64,000 nt of DNA from VRUE01 sp963747765. GTDB lineage: Bacteria; Actinomycetota; Thermoleophilia; Solirubrobacterales; 70-9. The position numbers and the translations under genes are program-made. Shown piece by piece: positions 7,945 through 16,170 of this stretch. The first letter of the stretch is position 1, and every line of letters starts with the position of its first letter. The notes below the pieces were generated by a model, which saw nothing but the letters and a program-made list of their open reading frames with translations, did no database searches and was not told the origin of the DNA. The stretch is taken from contig CAVVGH010000012.1 of the NCBI GenBank assembly GCA_963747765.1, positions 4,790 through 68,789 on the forward strand, read 5' to 3'.

Positions 7945-8544
7945 ATGCGCACCGCCGGTAGGCCACCCAGCACGACCCGCGAGGAGATCGAATCCGTCGC
8001 GCTCGGGCTCTTCGCCGGGCACGGATTCGAGGCGACCACCGTCGACGACATCGCCGCCGCGATCGGCGTCGGGCGCCGCACCCTCTTCCGCTACTTCGAG
8101 TCGAAGAACGACATCGTCTGGGGCGATTTCGACTGGGTGATGGCCCGGCTGCGCGAGGCCCTCGATCGCGGTGCCGACCTGCCGCTGATGGAGGCGCTGC
8201 GGCGAGGCGTGGTCGAGTCGAACCGCTACCCGGCCGACCAGCTGCCCGGGCTGCGGATCCGGATGACGCTGATCACCTCGACGCCGGCGCTCGAGGCCCA
8301 CTCGGCGCTGCGCTACACGGCCTGGCGAGCGGTGGTCGCCGAGTTCGCGGCGCGGCGACTCGACGCCGAGCCGGACGACCTGATGCCCCAGGTCGTGTCC
8401 CAGGTCGCCCTCGGGACCGCGATGGCGGCCTTCAGGCGCTGGGTCACCCATCCCGAGGAGGACCTCGAGGCGCTTCTCGAGGAGGGCTTCATCGCCCTCG
8501 AAGCCCTCGACCTGAGCCTCGCCCCGGGCTCGCAACCCACCTGA
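7945..8544 (+). CDS. mftR: TetR-family mycofactocin regulator MftR
   Basis: This is a 199-residue TetR-type repressor with an N-terminal HTH (TTVDDIAAAIGVGRRTLFRYFESK, about residues 30-53, quoted in part as AAAIGVGRRTLFRYF) and an alpha-helical ligand domain. MftR in mycobacteria represses the mft operon and responds to long-chain acyl-CoA. Its divergent position beside mftA fits that role. I chose the ATG at 7945, just before RTAGRPPS. A GTG at 7921 in the same frame is an alternative, and earlier starts would run into the mftA promoter and coding region. The downstream gene mftF begins eight bases after its stop, so the two are probably co-transcribed. Confidence 0.85.
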   Translation: MRTAGRPPSTTREEIESVALGLFAGHGFEATTVDDIAAAIGVGRRTLFRYFESKNDIVWGDFDWVMARLREALDRGADLPLMEALRRGVVESNRYPADQLPGLRIRMTLITSTPALEAHSALRYTAWRAVVAEFAARRLDAEPDDLMPQVVSQVALGTAMAAFRRWVTHPEEDLEALLEEGFIALEALDLSLAPGSQPT

Positions 8545-8552
8545 GCAACCGG

Positions 8553-9926
8553 ATGCCCACCTACGAGCTCGACCCCGCGGTCCACCGGAGCGACGGCGGT
8601 CGCCTGCTCGTCGGCGGCACGCCGTCGCGCCTCATGCGGTTGAGCGAGCGGGGGGCGCGTGCGCTCGATCGGATCCTCGCGGGCGTCACTCCCGATCCGG
8701 CCGCCAGGGCGCTGGCCGGGCGGCTCGATCGCACCGGGCTGATCCACCCGCTCCCCGGTACAGACGCGAAGGAGCCGCCGGTGACGCTCGTCGTGCCGTC
8801 GCTCGATGGCGGCGAGACCCTCCTTGCCCTCGTCCGGGCCGCGGTCCGGGAAGGTCCGGTGATCGTCGTCGACGACGGCTCGCGCGACGGCTCGGCCGCC
8901 CGCGCGGCGGCGCTGGGCGCGCGGGTGATATCCAACGCCGGCCGCAAGGGGCCGGCCGGGGCGCGCAACACCGGCCTGCGCGCCGCCCGGACGGAGCTCG
9001 TCGCGTTTCTCGATGCCGACACCGAGATCGGCGAGGCCTGGCGGTCGGGGCTGGCCGCACTCCTCTGCGCCGATCCAGGGCTGGCCCTGGTCGCGCCTCG
9101 GGTGCGCGGCACCCCCGGCGACTCGATCCTCGCCCGCTACGAGCGCGGCAACTCCCCCCTCGACCTCGGCTCTGCGCCGAGCCTGGTCGGCCCCGGCCGG
9201 CGCGCCTCCTATCTGCCGGCGGCGGCGCTCCTCGCGCGCCGCTCGGCGCTGCTCGAGCTCGGCGGCTTCGACGAGTCGATGCGCTTCGGCGAGGACGTCG
9301 ACCTCGTCTGGCGCCTGCTTGCCACGGGGCATCGAGCCCGCTACGTCCCAGCCCGGGAGGTGCATCACTCGCCCCGCCCCGATCTCTGCTCCTTTGCTCG
9401 TCAGCGATTCGGATATGGCGCCTCGGCGCCCGACCTGGCGGTTCGCCACGGCGCCCTCGTCGCGCCGCTGCGGCTCGGCGTCAACGCCGCGGCGACCTGG
9501 GGCGCCGCGGCACGTTGGGGCGCCGGCGGCGCCCTCGTCGCGCTCGCCGCCTCCTCGGCCCTGGTCGCCCGGCGGGGCACGGACCGTCCCGCCCGCATCG
9601 CCCTCGCCGGGCAGTCGCTGCGCGGCCAGGCAGCGGCCGCGCGCCAGCTCGTTCGGGCCGTCGGCCGCGAGTGGCTCCCGGTGGCGCTGATCCTCGCCGT
9701 GCGCGATCGCCGTGCCCGACGCCTGTTGATCATCGCGCTCGCCTCCGAAGCCGCCCTGGCGGCTCGGCGCGCTCCCGGTGCGCCACTCCCCGCCGTGGCC
9801 ACTCTGCGCCTCCTCGACGCGGCGAGCTATGCGGCCGGCCTCTGGGCGGAGTCGGTGCGCCGGGCCGAGTCCCGCGCCCTGCTGCCGCGGATCGGCGGAT
9901 GTCAGCCACAGGAACAAACAGGATAA
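8553..9926 (+). CDS. mftF: Mycofactocin glycosyltransferase MftF
   Basis: MftF is a GT2-family transferase that adds a glucose chain to mycofactocin. The 457 residues begin with the MftF-specific N-terminal domain (PSRLMRLSERGARALD). A GT-A domain follows with VVDDGSRDGS, GPAGARNTGL and the metal-binding FLDADTEI. ARRSALLELGGFDE and the acidic EDVDLVWRLL come next. The C-terminal third is hydrophobic, with Ala/Leu-rich segments suggesting membrane contact. It forms a unit with mftR. No mftG (GMC oxidoreductase) is found in the window. Confidence 0.9.
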   Translation: MPTYELDPAVHRSDGGRLLVGGTPSRLMRLSERGARALDRILAGVTPDPAARALAGRLDRTGLIHPLPGTDAKEPPVTLVVPSLDGGETLLALVRAAVREGPVIVVDDGSRDGSAARAAALGARVISNAGRKGPAGARNTGLRAARTELVAFLDADTEIGEAWRSGLAALLCADPGLALVAPRVRGTPGDSILARYERGNSPLDLGSAPSLVGPGRRASYLPAAALLARRSALLELGGFDESMRFGEDVDLVWRLLATGHRARYVPAREVHHSPRPDLCSFARQRFGYGASAPDLAVRHGALVAPLRLGVNAAATWGAAARWGAGGALVALAASSALVARRGTDRPARIALAGQSLRGQAAAARQLVRAVGREWLPVALILAVRDRRARRLLIIALASEAALAARRAPGAPLPAVATLRLLDAASYAAGLWAESVRRAESRALLPRIGGCQPQEQTG

Positions 9927-9934
9927 TAGTTGTC
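9922..9934 (+). promoter_or_regulatory. GATAAT-type dyad before the enoyl-CoA hydratase gene
   Basis: The sequence GATAATAGTTGTC differs at two positions from the perfect dyad at 12313-12325. It overlaps the last codons of mftF and lies 16 bases before the ATG at 9951. It could be an operator, a -10 element (GATAAT) giving a very short leader, or both. Confidence 0.5.
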
Positions 9935-9950
9935 ATGTAGGCTTTCGGGA

Positions 9951-10727
9951 ATGCCACCCGAGCAGCCGATCGCCATCGAGCGAAAAGGCGATTTCGCGAT
10001 TCTCTCGCTCGACAACCCGGCCAATCGCAACGCCCTCACCAACGAGGTGCTGGAGTCGATGGTCGCGGGGATCGTCGATCTGGAAGGCGACGAGTCGACC
10101 CGCTGCGTGGTGCTGGCGGGCAGCGAGAGGGTCTTCGCCTCCGGTGCCGACATCCGGACCCTCGCCGCGACCACCCCGCTCGACCTGCATTACGGCCGCC
10201 GGGCCGAGCTCTGGGCGGCACTGAGACGGGTGCGTGTCCCGCTGGTCGCGGCGGTCTCGGGGTTCTGCCTTGGCGGCGGCTTCGAGCTGGCGATGTACTG
10301 CGACGTGATCGTCGCCTCCCGCACCGCCCGCTTCGGACTGCCGGAGACGCGCCTCGGACTGATCCCCGGCGCGGGCGGCACTCAGCTCCTGCCGCGGGCG
10401 ATCGGCCGCGCGAAGGCGATGGACGTCATCCTCTCGGGCCGCCTGCTCGACGCCGAGGAGGCCGAGCGGGCCGGCCTCCTCTCCCGGGTGGTCGACGAGG
10501 ACGACTGGCGCGGCGCGGCCGAGGCCGTGGCCCGTGACATCGCTGCGCGGGCGCCTCTTGCCCAGCGACTCGCCAAAGAGGCCGCCACGCGCGGCCTCTC
10601 GCTCGGGATCGATCAAGGGATCGAGGCAGAGCGCACCGCCTTCGCCTTGGCGCTCGGCAGCGCCGACGCGAAGGAGGGCATCGAGGCCTTCCTGGACAAG
10701 CGGGAGCCGCGCTGGCGCGGTGAATGA
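9951..10727 (+). CDS. Enoyl-CoA hydratase/isomerase family protein
   Basis: This 258-residue crotonase-fold protein probably hydrates an enoyl-CoA in a beta-oxidation-like pathway. It shows the CoA-binding AGSERVFASGADI region. The first oxyanion-hole segment is FCLGGGFELAMYCDV, and the second is LPETRLGLIPGAGGTQ, with Glu at the usual catalytic position near ETRLG. The ATG at 9951 is preferred. A TTG at 9930 would add seven residues that do not resemble the family and would overlap the dyad at 9922-9934. It stands alone downstream of mftF and faces an aldehyde dehydrogenase across a hairpin. Confidence 0.85.
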   Translation: MPPEQPIAIERKGDFAILSLDNPANRNALTNEVLESMVAGIVDLEGDESTRCVVLAGSERVFASGADIRTLAATTPLDLHYGRRAELWAALRRVRVPLVAAVSGFCLGGGFELAMYCDVIVASRTARFGLPETRLGLIPGAGGTQLLPRAIGRAKAMDVILSGRLLDAEEAERAGLLSRVVDEDDWRGAAEAVARDIAARAPLAQRLAKEAATRGLSLGIDQGIEAERTAFALALGSADAKEGIEAFLDKREPRWRGE

Positions 10728-10763
10728 GGGGCGGCGAGCCTTTGCGGAAGACCCCGCCGCCCC
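10728..10763. terminator. Bidirectional GC-rich hairpin between convergent genes
   Basis: Perfect 9-bp arms GGGGCGGCG (10728-10736) and CGCCGCCCC (10755-10763) enclose an 18-nt loop. It sits between the stop codons of the convergent hydratase and aldehyde dehydrogenase genes. There is no clear U tract, which is common in GC-rich actinobacteria. Confidence 0.55.
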
Positions 10764-10785
10764 ATCCACCTCGGAGAGGGAGGAG

Positions 10786-12273
10786 TCAGCTCTCCAGGTA
10801 GCTGCCGCTCAGCACGTACTGCCGGATATCGGTGAACTCGAGGATGCCCTCCGGTCCGCACTCGCGACCGTAGCCGGACTGCTTCACACCGCCCCACGGC
10901 TCGGTCAGGCAGACGCCCGCCTGGTTGATCGCCACGGTCCCGGACTCGAGCCGGCGTGCGACCTCCAGGGCCTTGTCGGCATCGGCGCTGTAGACGGAGG
11001 CGGCAAGGCCGTAACGGCTGTCGTTGGCGATCGCCACGGCGTCGTCGATACCGTCGTAGGGGATTGCGCACACCACCGGGCCGAAGACCTCGTTCTGGGC
11101 GACCGACATTTTGTTGTCGACGTCGCGCAACAGGGTCGGCTCGTAGTACCAGCCACGCTCGAAGCCCGGTGGGCGCCGACCTCCCGTGGCGACCTTCGCG
11201 CCATCGGCCAACGCCCCCTCGACCGCGGTTTCGGTTCTCTCCAGGGCCCGCTTCACCGCCAGCGGCCCGAGCACGGTATCCATGTCGAACGGATCGCCGA
11301 TCTTGATCTGCTGGAAGGACGAAGCGAGCGCATCGACCACTTCGTCGTAGCGGCCGCGCGGGGCGACTATCCGACTGAGGCTGACACAGACCTGGCCGCA
11401 GAAGCCACTCGAGCCGGGCACCAGGGTCGGCAGGACCTGGTCGAGGTCGGCGTCCTCGGCGATGATCGCCGCGGACTTGCCGCCGAGCTCGAGGATCGCC
11501 CGACCGATGCGGTCGGCGATCCGGTGCAAGACGTCCACGGCGATTGCCGTGCCTCCGGTGATCGCCACCAGGTCGATCCCGTCATGGCTGACGAGATGCT
11601 GGCTGGCCTCGACCCCGCCGGCGAGCACGCTGACCACGCCGGGCGGGAAGTCCGCCTCTTCCAGGGCCTCGGCGACGATCCGCGTGGTCAGCTGCGACTC
11701 GGGGGCGGGCTTGATCACCACGGGGCAGCCGGCGAGCAACGCCGGGATCACCTTCATCCCCATCAGGACCACCGGGCCGTTGTAGGTGAGGATCGCCAGC
11801 ACCGTCCCGTGCGGCACGTGGCTGAGCAGGACGTCACCCATCGGGCCGCTACGCTTTTCCTCGAACTCCAATTGTTCGGCGGCTTCAAGGGCGCGGCGCC
11901 AGGCCATCGTCCCGGCACCGGTGTTGATCATCTGCCCATGGGCGAGCGGCGCTCCGGACTCGAAGGCCCAGGCCCGGTTCATGTCGTCGAGCCGCGCCTC
12001 GAGCGCGTCGCAGAGCCGACGGCATACCTCGATCCGTTCGGCCACCGACATCCGCGGCCAAGGGCCGCTGTCGTACGCCGCGCGCGCCGCCTCGACGGCG
12101 CGGTCGCAATCGCCCGTGCCGGGATCGGCGACGGCGGCCACCGATTCCTCGGTGGACGGCGAGATCACGTCGAAAGTCTTGTCGGTCGCCGGGTCAACCC
12201 ACTGCCCGGCGATGAACAGCTGATCGAGCCCCGGCACCTTCACGTCGAGTGCCGGCGGTGCGCTCGTGGTCAT
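10786..12273 (-). CDS. NAD(P)-dependent aldehyde dehydrogenase
   Basis: This 495-residue protein of the ALDH superfamily oxidises an aldehyde to the acid. The landmarks are the catalytic Glu in ELGGKSAAII, the nucleophile Cys in CGQVC, the cofactor segment TYNGPVV near residue 160, and FGPVVCAIPYDG in the C-terminal half. The ATG at 12273 has a good ribosome site (GGAGG six bases upstream); a GTG directly before it is an alternative. It is a close relative in layout of the second ALDH at 37561. A perfect GATAAT-N-ATTATC dyad lies 37 bases upstream, and an IS3-family copy begins 31 bases beyond that, so its native promoter may be partly displaced. Confidence 0.9.
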   Translation of the reverse strand: MTTSAPPALDVKVPGLDQLFIAGQWVDPATDKTFDVISPSTEESVAAVADPGTGDCDRAVEAARAAYDSGPWPRMSVAERIEVCRRLCDALEARLDDMNRAWAFESGAPLAHGQMINTGAGTMAWRRALEAAEQLEFEEKRSGPMGDVLLSHVPHGTVLAILTYNGPVVLMGMKVIPALLAGCPVVIKPAPESQLTTRIVAEALEEADFPPGVVSVLAGGVEASQHLVSHDGIDLVAITGGTAIAVDVLHRIADRIGRAILELGGKSAAIIAEDADLDQVLPTLVPGSSGFCGQVCVSLSRIVAPRGRYDEVVDALASSFQQIKIGDPFDMDTVLGPLAVKRALERTETAVEGALADGAKVATGGRRPPGFERGWYYEPTLLRDVDNKMSVAQNEVFGPVVCAIPYDGIDDAVAIANDSRYGLAASVYSADADKALEVARRLESGTVAINQAGVCLTEPWGGVKQSGYGRECGPEGILEFTDIRQYVLSGSYLES

Positions 12274-12312
12274 CACTCACCTCCGTTTTTTAGACTGCTG
12301 TAGTCCCCGTTG

Positions 12313-12325
12313 GATAATTATTATC
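12313..12325. promoter_or_regulatory. Perfect 13-bp dyad upstream of aldehyde dehydrogenase
   Basis: GATAATTATTATC is a perfect inverted repeat of six bases around one central base, in DNA that is otherwise very GC-rich. Related 13-mers occur before the hydratase (9922), the ABC operon (22576), the second ALDH (39046) and, more weakly, the thiolase (40367). This makes it a candidate operator. Confidence 0.55.
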
Positions 12326-12407
12326 ACACTTGTCGTGGTCCCAGGATGCCTTGCCATGTCCCGCACCCGGTTCCGACCGGACACCCAAATAGACACGGAG
12401 GTGTCGG

Positions 12408-12791
12408 GTGTCAGCAACAACGGAGGACCGGGTGGCCAACAACGGAGGGGAGCCTGCCGAGGACCAGCGCGCCGAGCGCGCAGCCGAAGGCAAGCGGGAG
12501 GTGCGCTGGTCCTCGCGCCGCAAGGAAGGGGTGGTGCTGCGGCTGCTGCGCGGCGAGTCGCTTGACGCGCTCGCCCGCGAGTGCGGCCAGCCGGCCGGCG
12601 CGATCAGCCGCTGGCGGGAGGACTTCCTCGCCGCCGGCCGCGAGGGCCTCAAGGCAAGGGCCGCCCCGCCCGAAGAGCGCGAGCTGCGCGAAGCGCAGCG
12701 AAAGATCGGCGAGCAGGCGATCGAGATCGACACCCTCCGAGCCCTCTTGGGGAAAAAGGGGGCTCCACGGTCAGAGAGGCGGTCGAGGTGA
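12408..12791 (+). CDS. IS3-family OrfA (HTH protein), copy 1
   Basis: This 127-residue product carries an HTH near residues 35-70 (GVVLRLLRGESLDALAREC, AISRWREDF) that binds the IS ends. A C-terminal leucine-zipper-like helix (ELREAQRKIGEQAIEIDTLR) follows. Its 3' end overlaps orfB in the -1 frame. The run GGAAAAAGGGGG at 12751-12762 is a plausible slippage site for producing the OrfAB transposase. Confidence 0.88.
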   Translation: MSATTEDRVANNGGEPAEDQRAERAAEGKREVRWSSRRKEGVVLRLLRGESLDALARECGQPAGAISRWREDFLAAGREGLKARAAPPEERELREAQRKIGEQAIEIDTLRALLGKKGAPRSERRSR

Positions 12792-13693
12792 GCGCCGAGA
12801 CCGGGCACCGGCTCGGCACCGTCTGCCGGATCGCCGGCGTCTCGCGCTCGGCGGCCTTCGAGCGTGTCCGGCGCGAACGGGAGGGCGCCGTCGGCGAGCG
12901 GGCGCATCGCAAGCGCGGGCCGGTGGGCGCGATGCCCGACGCCTGCCTGCGCGCCGAGATCCACCGCACGATCGAGGACTCGCCCTTCAACGGCGAGGGC
13001 CATCGCAAGGTCTGGGCGCGCCTGCGCCGTCGCGGCATCCGTGCCTCGCGCAAGCGGGTGCTGCGGCTGATGCGCGAGGACGGGGTCCTCGCCCCGACCC
13101 CGCAGGTGAGAAAGCGCGCCGCGCGCCTGCACACGGGCACGATCACCGTCGAGACGCCCGACACCCTGTGGGCAACGGATGCGACCGAGGCCTGGAGCGA
13201 TCAGGACGGCCGCTGCGCGGTCTTCGTGATCGTCGACCACGGCACCGGCGAGCTGTTCTTCGACGCGGCCCACCGCATGGACCGCTTCGCCGCCGCCGAT
13301 CTCCTTCGCGAGGTCACAGCCGAGCGCTTCGGCTCGGTCGAGGCGGCCGTTGCCGCCGGGCTCGCGCTGCGCTACGACGGCGGGCCCTGCTTTCGCTCAG
13401 ACCACTACCAGGCCGAGATCGACCACCTGGGGATCGCCCGCTCGCCCGCCTTCCACTACGAGCCCGAGACGAACGGATGCGCCGAGCGGGCGATCCAGGC
13501 GCTCAAGGAGCAGGTGCTGTGGATCGAGCGATTCGAGACCTTCGAGCAGCTGCGCGCCGCGGTGCGGGACTTCGGCCGCCTCTACAACCGCGAGTGGCTG
13601 CTCGAGAGGCACGGCTACCGCACGCCGATCGAAGCTCGAGAGGGGTTCCTCGCCGCCCGCGACGAGGGTGCCGGCTCGACCCGGGTGCGATGA
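12755..13693 (+). CDS. IS3-family OrfB transposase (rve domain), copy 1
   Basis: OrfB carries an HTH_21-like segment (GEGHRKVWARLRRRGIR) and a DDE integrase core. The acidic residues are in LWATDATEAW, in CFRSDHYQAE and in ETNGCAERAIQ. It is probably made as a fusion with OrfA by -1 frameshifting, so the start given is the approximate frameshift point and not an initiation codon. No stop or deletion is visible, so the element should be active. Confidence 0.88.
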   Translation, partial: KGGSTVREAVEVSAETGHRLGTVCRIAGVSRSAAFERVRREREGAVGERAHRKRGPVGAMPDACLRAEIHRTIEDSPFNGEGHRKVWARLRRRGIRASRKRVLRLMREDGVLAPTPQVRKRAARLHTGTITVETPDTLWATDATEAWSDQDGRCAVFVIVDHGTGELFFDAAHRMDRFAAADLLREVTAERFGSVEAAVAAGLALRYDGGPCFRSDHYQAEIDHLGIARSPAFHYEPETNGCAERAIQALKEQVLWIERFETFEQLRAAVRDFGRLYNREWLLERHGYRTPIEAREGFLAARDEGAGSTRVR

Positions 13694-13761
13694 TCGATTT
13701 GTTCAACCAAGTGTCCGGTTATCCGGGTGCGGGACAGCCAGGGCAAGAAGACGGCTGCCCT

Positions 13762-14145
13762 TCAGCCGTAGACGACAACCTCGCCCTCCTCGATCACGAC
13801 CTCGTAGGTGCGCACCCGAAGGCTGTCCGGCGCGGTCAGCGACGTGCCGTCTTCGAGCCGGAACTCGTAGCCGTGCCAAGGGCACCGGACGATCCGATCG
13901 GGGACGTCGTCGTGGTACTGGTAGCGCTCTGGCGCCGGCGAGCGCATCGTGCCGGTCACCCGACCCGCGCAGAGTGGCGCACCGTGGTGTGGGCAGACGT
14001 TGCGAAGCGCGTAGAGGTCGCCTTCCACATTGAAGACGCCGACGGAGCGACCCGCGATCTCGGTGGTACGGACGGTCCCCGGCGCCAGGTCGACGGCCGC
14101 GCAGACGACGTGCCTCCCGGCACGCACCTCAGAGCCGGTCGCCAT
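13762..14145 (-). CDS. Rieske [2Fe-2S] ferredoxin-type protein
   Basis: This 127-residue protein is a single Rieske domain with both cluster motifs. They are CPHHGAPLC and CPWHGYEF, separated by a short insertion (MRSPAPERYQYHDDVPDR). Such soluble proteins pass electrons to oxygenases or act as small subunits. No oxygenase large subunit is present in the window, so its partner is unknown. Its start overlaps the amidohydrolase by 17 bases. It is the last gene of the nine-gene unit that begins with the ABC binding protein. The IS3-family copy 1 ends 25 bases beyond its stop. Confidence 0.88.
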   Translation of the reverse strand: MATGSEVRAGRHVVCAAVDLAPGTVRTTEIAGRSVGVFNVEGDLYALRNVCPHHGAPLCAGRVTGTMRSPAPERYQYHDDVPDRIVRCPWHGYEFRLEDGTSLTAPDSLRVRTYEVVIEEGEVVVYG

Positions 14146-15274
14146 AGAGATCCCTCGGGTTGTCGGTACAGATCTTCTGCCGCAGCTCGGCCGGCACCCC
14201 GGCCAGCGCCCGCTTCGGGTCGTCGAAGTCCCAGTGCGGATAGTCGGAGCTGAAGACGAGCGTGCGCTCGGCGTGGACCATCTCCAGCAGCGCCTCGAGC
14301 TGGTGCCGGCTGGGCGGCTCGACGAACGGCTGCGTGCTGAAGCGGACGTGGTCGAGGACGTACTCGCTCGGCGGTCGCTTCACCCATGGCACCTCGTCGC
14401 GGAGCGCCTTCCAGTCGCGGTCGAGCTTCCACATCGTTTCCGCGGCCCAGGCGAAGCCGCCCTCGGCGATCTCCAATTTCAGCTCAGGAAAACGCTCGAA
14501 TATGCCGTGGCAAAGCATGCTGAGGAGGTTCGACTGGTGGATCTGGGCGAGCGCCGTGTGCCACTCGATGTAGTAGGTCGGCGTCCCCGCCATCCGCGGC
14601 GCCCGCGCAAACACGTTCTCGGTGCCGCTCGGGTGGACGACGATCGGCAGCGAGTGACGCTGCGCCGCCTCGTAGATCGGGTGGTAATGGCGCTCCCCCA
14701 TGAGGGTCTCGTGCAGCGGCATGAAGATCGCGACCATCCCGTCGCGTCCCTGCATCCGCTCAATCTCCTCGACCGCCAGCGCGGGGTCCTGGGGCGCGAC
14801 GACGAGGGCGCCGCGGAAGCGCGAATCGACCTGCAGCCAGCGCTCGCACATCCACTCGTTGTAGGCGGAGGCGACCGTGGCGGCGACATCGGGGTCGGGG
14901 AAGGCACCGATCCCGAGCAACTGCCCGGCGATCAGCACCCCCTTGGCGATGCCGTGGCCGTCGAGCAGGTGTTCTGCGGTGAAGGCGGCGTCGGTGGCCG
15001 GCGCCATCCCGTCGCGGGAGGCGTCTTCGCGATACGCGCCAGCGCTGTTCACGTACAGGTAGTCCAGCGGAAGCATGAAGGAGGCGGCCGCGAAGCTGCC
15101 CGACCAGGAGGCCGAACCGCCGATCCCCAGCCGCTGCCGCCAGGTCTCCGACATGTAGGGCGTCAGGTCGCGGAGACCCTGGCTGAAATTCGGATGGATG
15201 TCGCAATCGATGATCTCGGTGGCGCGGTCGGTATCGGCCGCCTCCGTCGTCGGTGCGATCCCGGTGGCGCTCAT
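14129..15274 (-). CDS. Amidohydrolase-2 (ACMSD-like) family protein
   Basis: This 381-residue protein of the metal-dependent amidohydrolase-2 family has the strand-1 motif IIDCDIHPN and the later His-containing strand PIVVHPSG. The C-terminal segment VFSSDYPHWDFDDP supplies the metal-binding Asp and a conserved His. Members decarboxylate or hydrolyse carbon-carbon bonds of aromatic or acyl substrates. The first motif is DxH rather than HxH, a common subgroup variation. It overlaps the 3-hydroxyacyl-CoA dehydrogenase by four bases. A second, shorter family member is encoded at 32755. Confidence 0.85.
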   Translation of the reverse strand: MSATGIAPTTEAADTDRATEIIDCDIHPNFSQGLRDLTPYMSETWRQRLGIGGSASWSGSFAAASFMLPLDYLYVNSAGAYREDASRDGMAPATDAAFTAEHLLDGHGIAKGVLIAGQLLGIGAFPDPDVAATVASAYNEWMCERWLQVDSRFRGALVVAPQDPALAVEEIERMQGRDGMVAIFMPLHETLMGERHYHPIYEAAQRHSLPIVVHPSGTENVFARAPRMAGTPTYYIEWHTALAQIHQSNLLSMLCHGIFERFPELKLEIAEGGFAWAAETMWKLDRDWKALRDEVPWVKRPPSEYVLDHVRFSTQPFVEPPSRHQLEALLEMVHAERTLVFSSDYPHWDFDDPKRALAGVPAELRQKICTDNPRDLYGDRL

Positions 15275-16170
15275 CGCCCCGTCCCTTCCCCGGCCGGGGC
15301 CGGATCGATCTTCTTGCCGTCGTCGTCGTAGGCGTAGAAGCCTTGGCCGGTCTTGCGGCCGTGGTGACCTGCCTCGACCATGTTGCGCAGTCCCACCGTG
15401 GGAGCGAAGCGGTCGCCGTGCGCCCGCTCGAGCCCTTCGATCGCGTGGAGGTAGGTGTCGAGGCCGTTCATGTCACCGAGCTCGAGTGGCCCCATCGGGT
15501 GGTTGAACCCGAGCCGCATCGCGGTGTCGATGTCGGCTGCCGACGCGACCCCTTCCTCCAGCATCCGCAGGCACTCGAGCCGCAGGATCGCGCCGGCACG
15601 GCTGGTGATGAAGCCGGGCGCGTCCTTGCGACAGACGACCACCTCGCGATCGAGCCGGCGGCCGAACTCGACCGCCCTCTCCAGCGCCTCGGGCCCGGTG
15701 GCGAGGCCGGCGATCACTTCGACCAGCCTCATCATCACTGGGGGGTTGAAGAAGTGGATACCTACCACTCGCGAGGCGTCGTCCCCCAACTCGGAACCCA
15801 CCGCCGTGATCGAGAGCTGCGACGTGTTGGTGCCAAGCAGAGCGTCGGCGGGGGCCCGGTCGACCACCTCGGCCAGTACCTGGCGCTTCAGATCCAACAC
15901 CTCGGGCACCGCCTCGATCACGATCTCCGCGTCATCGACCGCGGCCCCGAGATCCTCGGTGAGCTCGATCCGGTCCAGCACCGCATCCGCCTCGTCCCGG
16001 CTCAGGCGATCCGACTTGACGAAGCGGGCAAGGCTGCGCTCGATTGCCGCCCTTCCCCGTTCCAGCTCCGTCGAGCCGACGTCGCGCAGCCGCACCGCAT
16101 CGCCCACCGTGGCGGCCAGTTGGGCGACCCCGCTGCCCATAATCCCGGCGCCGATCACCGCGACCTTCAT
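15271..16170 (-). CDS. 3-hydroxyacyl-CoA dehydrogenase
   Basis: This 299-residue enzyme oxidises a 3-hydroxyacyl-CoA with NAD. It has the Rossmann start VAVIGAGIMGSGVAQLAA, then the catalytic His in GIHFFNPPVMMRLVEVI with the following Asn in the usual place. The C-terminal dimer domain has GFNHPMGPLELGDMNGLD and the terminal GRKTGQGFYAYDD. It is the single-domain type related to 3-hydroxybutyryl-CoA dehydrogenase. It is coupled on both sides by ATGA overlaps, so it works with the acyl-CoA dehydrogenase and amidohydrolase next to it. Confidence 0.92.
   Translation of the reverse strand: MKVAVIGAGIMGSGVAQLAATVGDAVRLRDVGSTELERGRAAIERSLARFVKSDRLSRDEADAVLDRIELTEDLGAAVDDAEIVIEAVPEVLDLKRQVLAEVVDRAPADALLGTNTSQLSITAVGSELGDDASRVVGIHFFNPPVMMRLVEVIAGLATGPEALERAVEFGRRLDREVVVCRKDAPGFITSRAGAILRLECLRMLEEGVASAADIDTAMRLGFNHPMGPLELGDMNGLDTYLHAIEGLERAHGDRFAPTVGLRNMVEAGHHGRKTGQGFYAYDDDGKKIDPAPAGEGTGR

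Larger units (their letters stand above)
12357..13736 (+). mobile_element. IS3-family insertion sequence, copy 1 (1,380 bp)
   Basis: The left end reads TGTCCCGCACCCGGTTCCGA and the right end in reverse reads TGTCCCGCACCCGGATAACC. After a two-base offset both continue CCGGACAC. The element is flanked by the 4-bp direct repeat GCCA (12353-12356 and 13737-13740), a normal size for the family. It carries orfA and orfB in the usual overlapping arrangement. Copy 2 at 42090-43469 has the same length, the opposite orientation and the same translated products. The insertion lies between the ALDH promoter and the end of the Rieske operon and breaks no gene. Confidence 0.92.

Noticed and set aside
9930..9950. 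TTG start for the enoyl-CoA hydratase
   Set aside because: It would place coding sequence over the dyad and add residues not typical of the family; the ATG at 9951 fits better.
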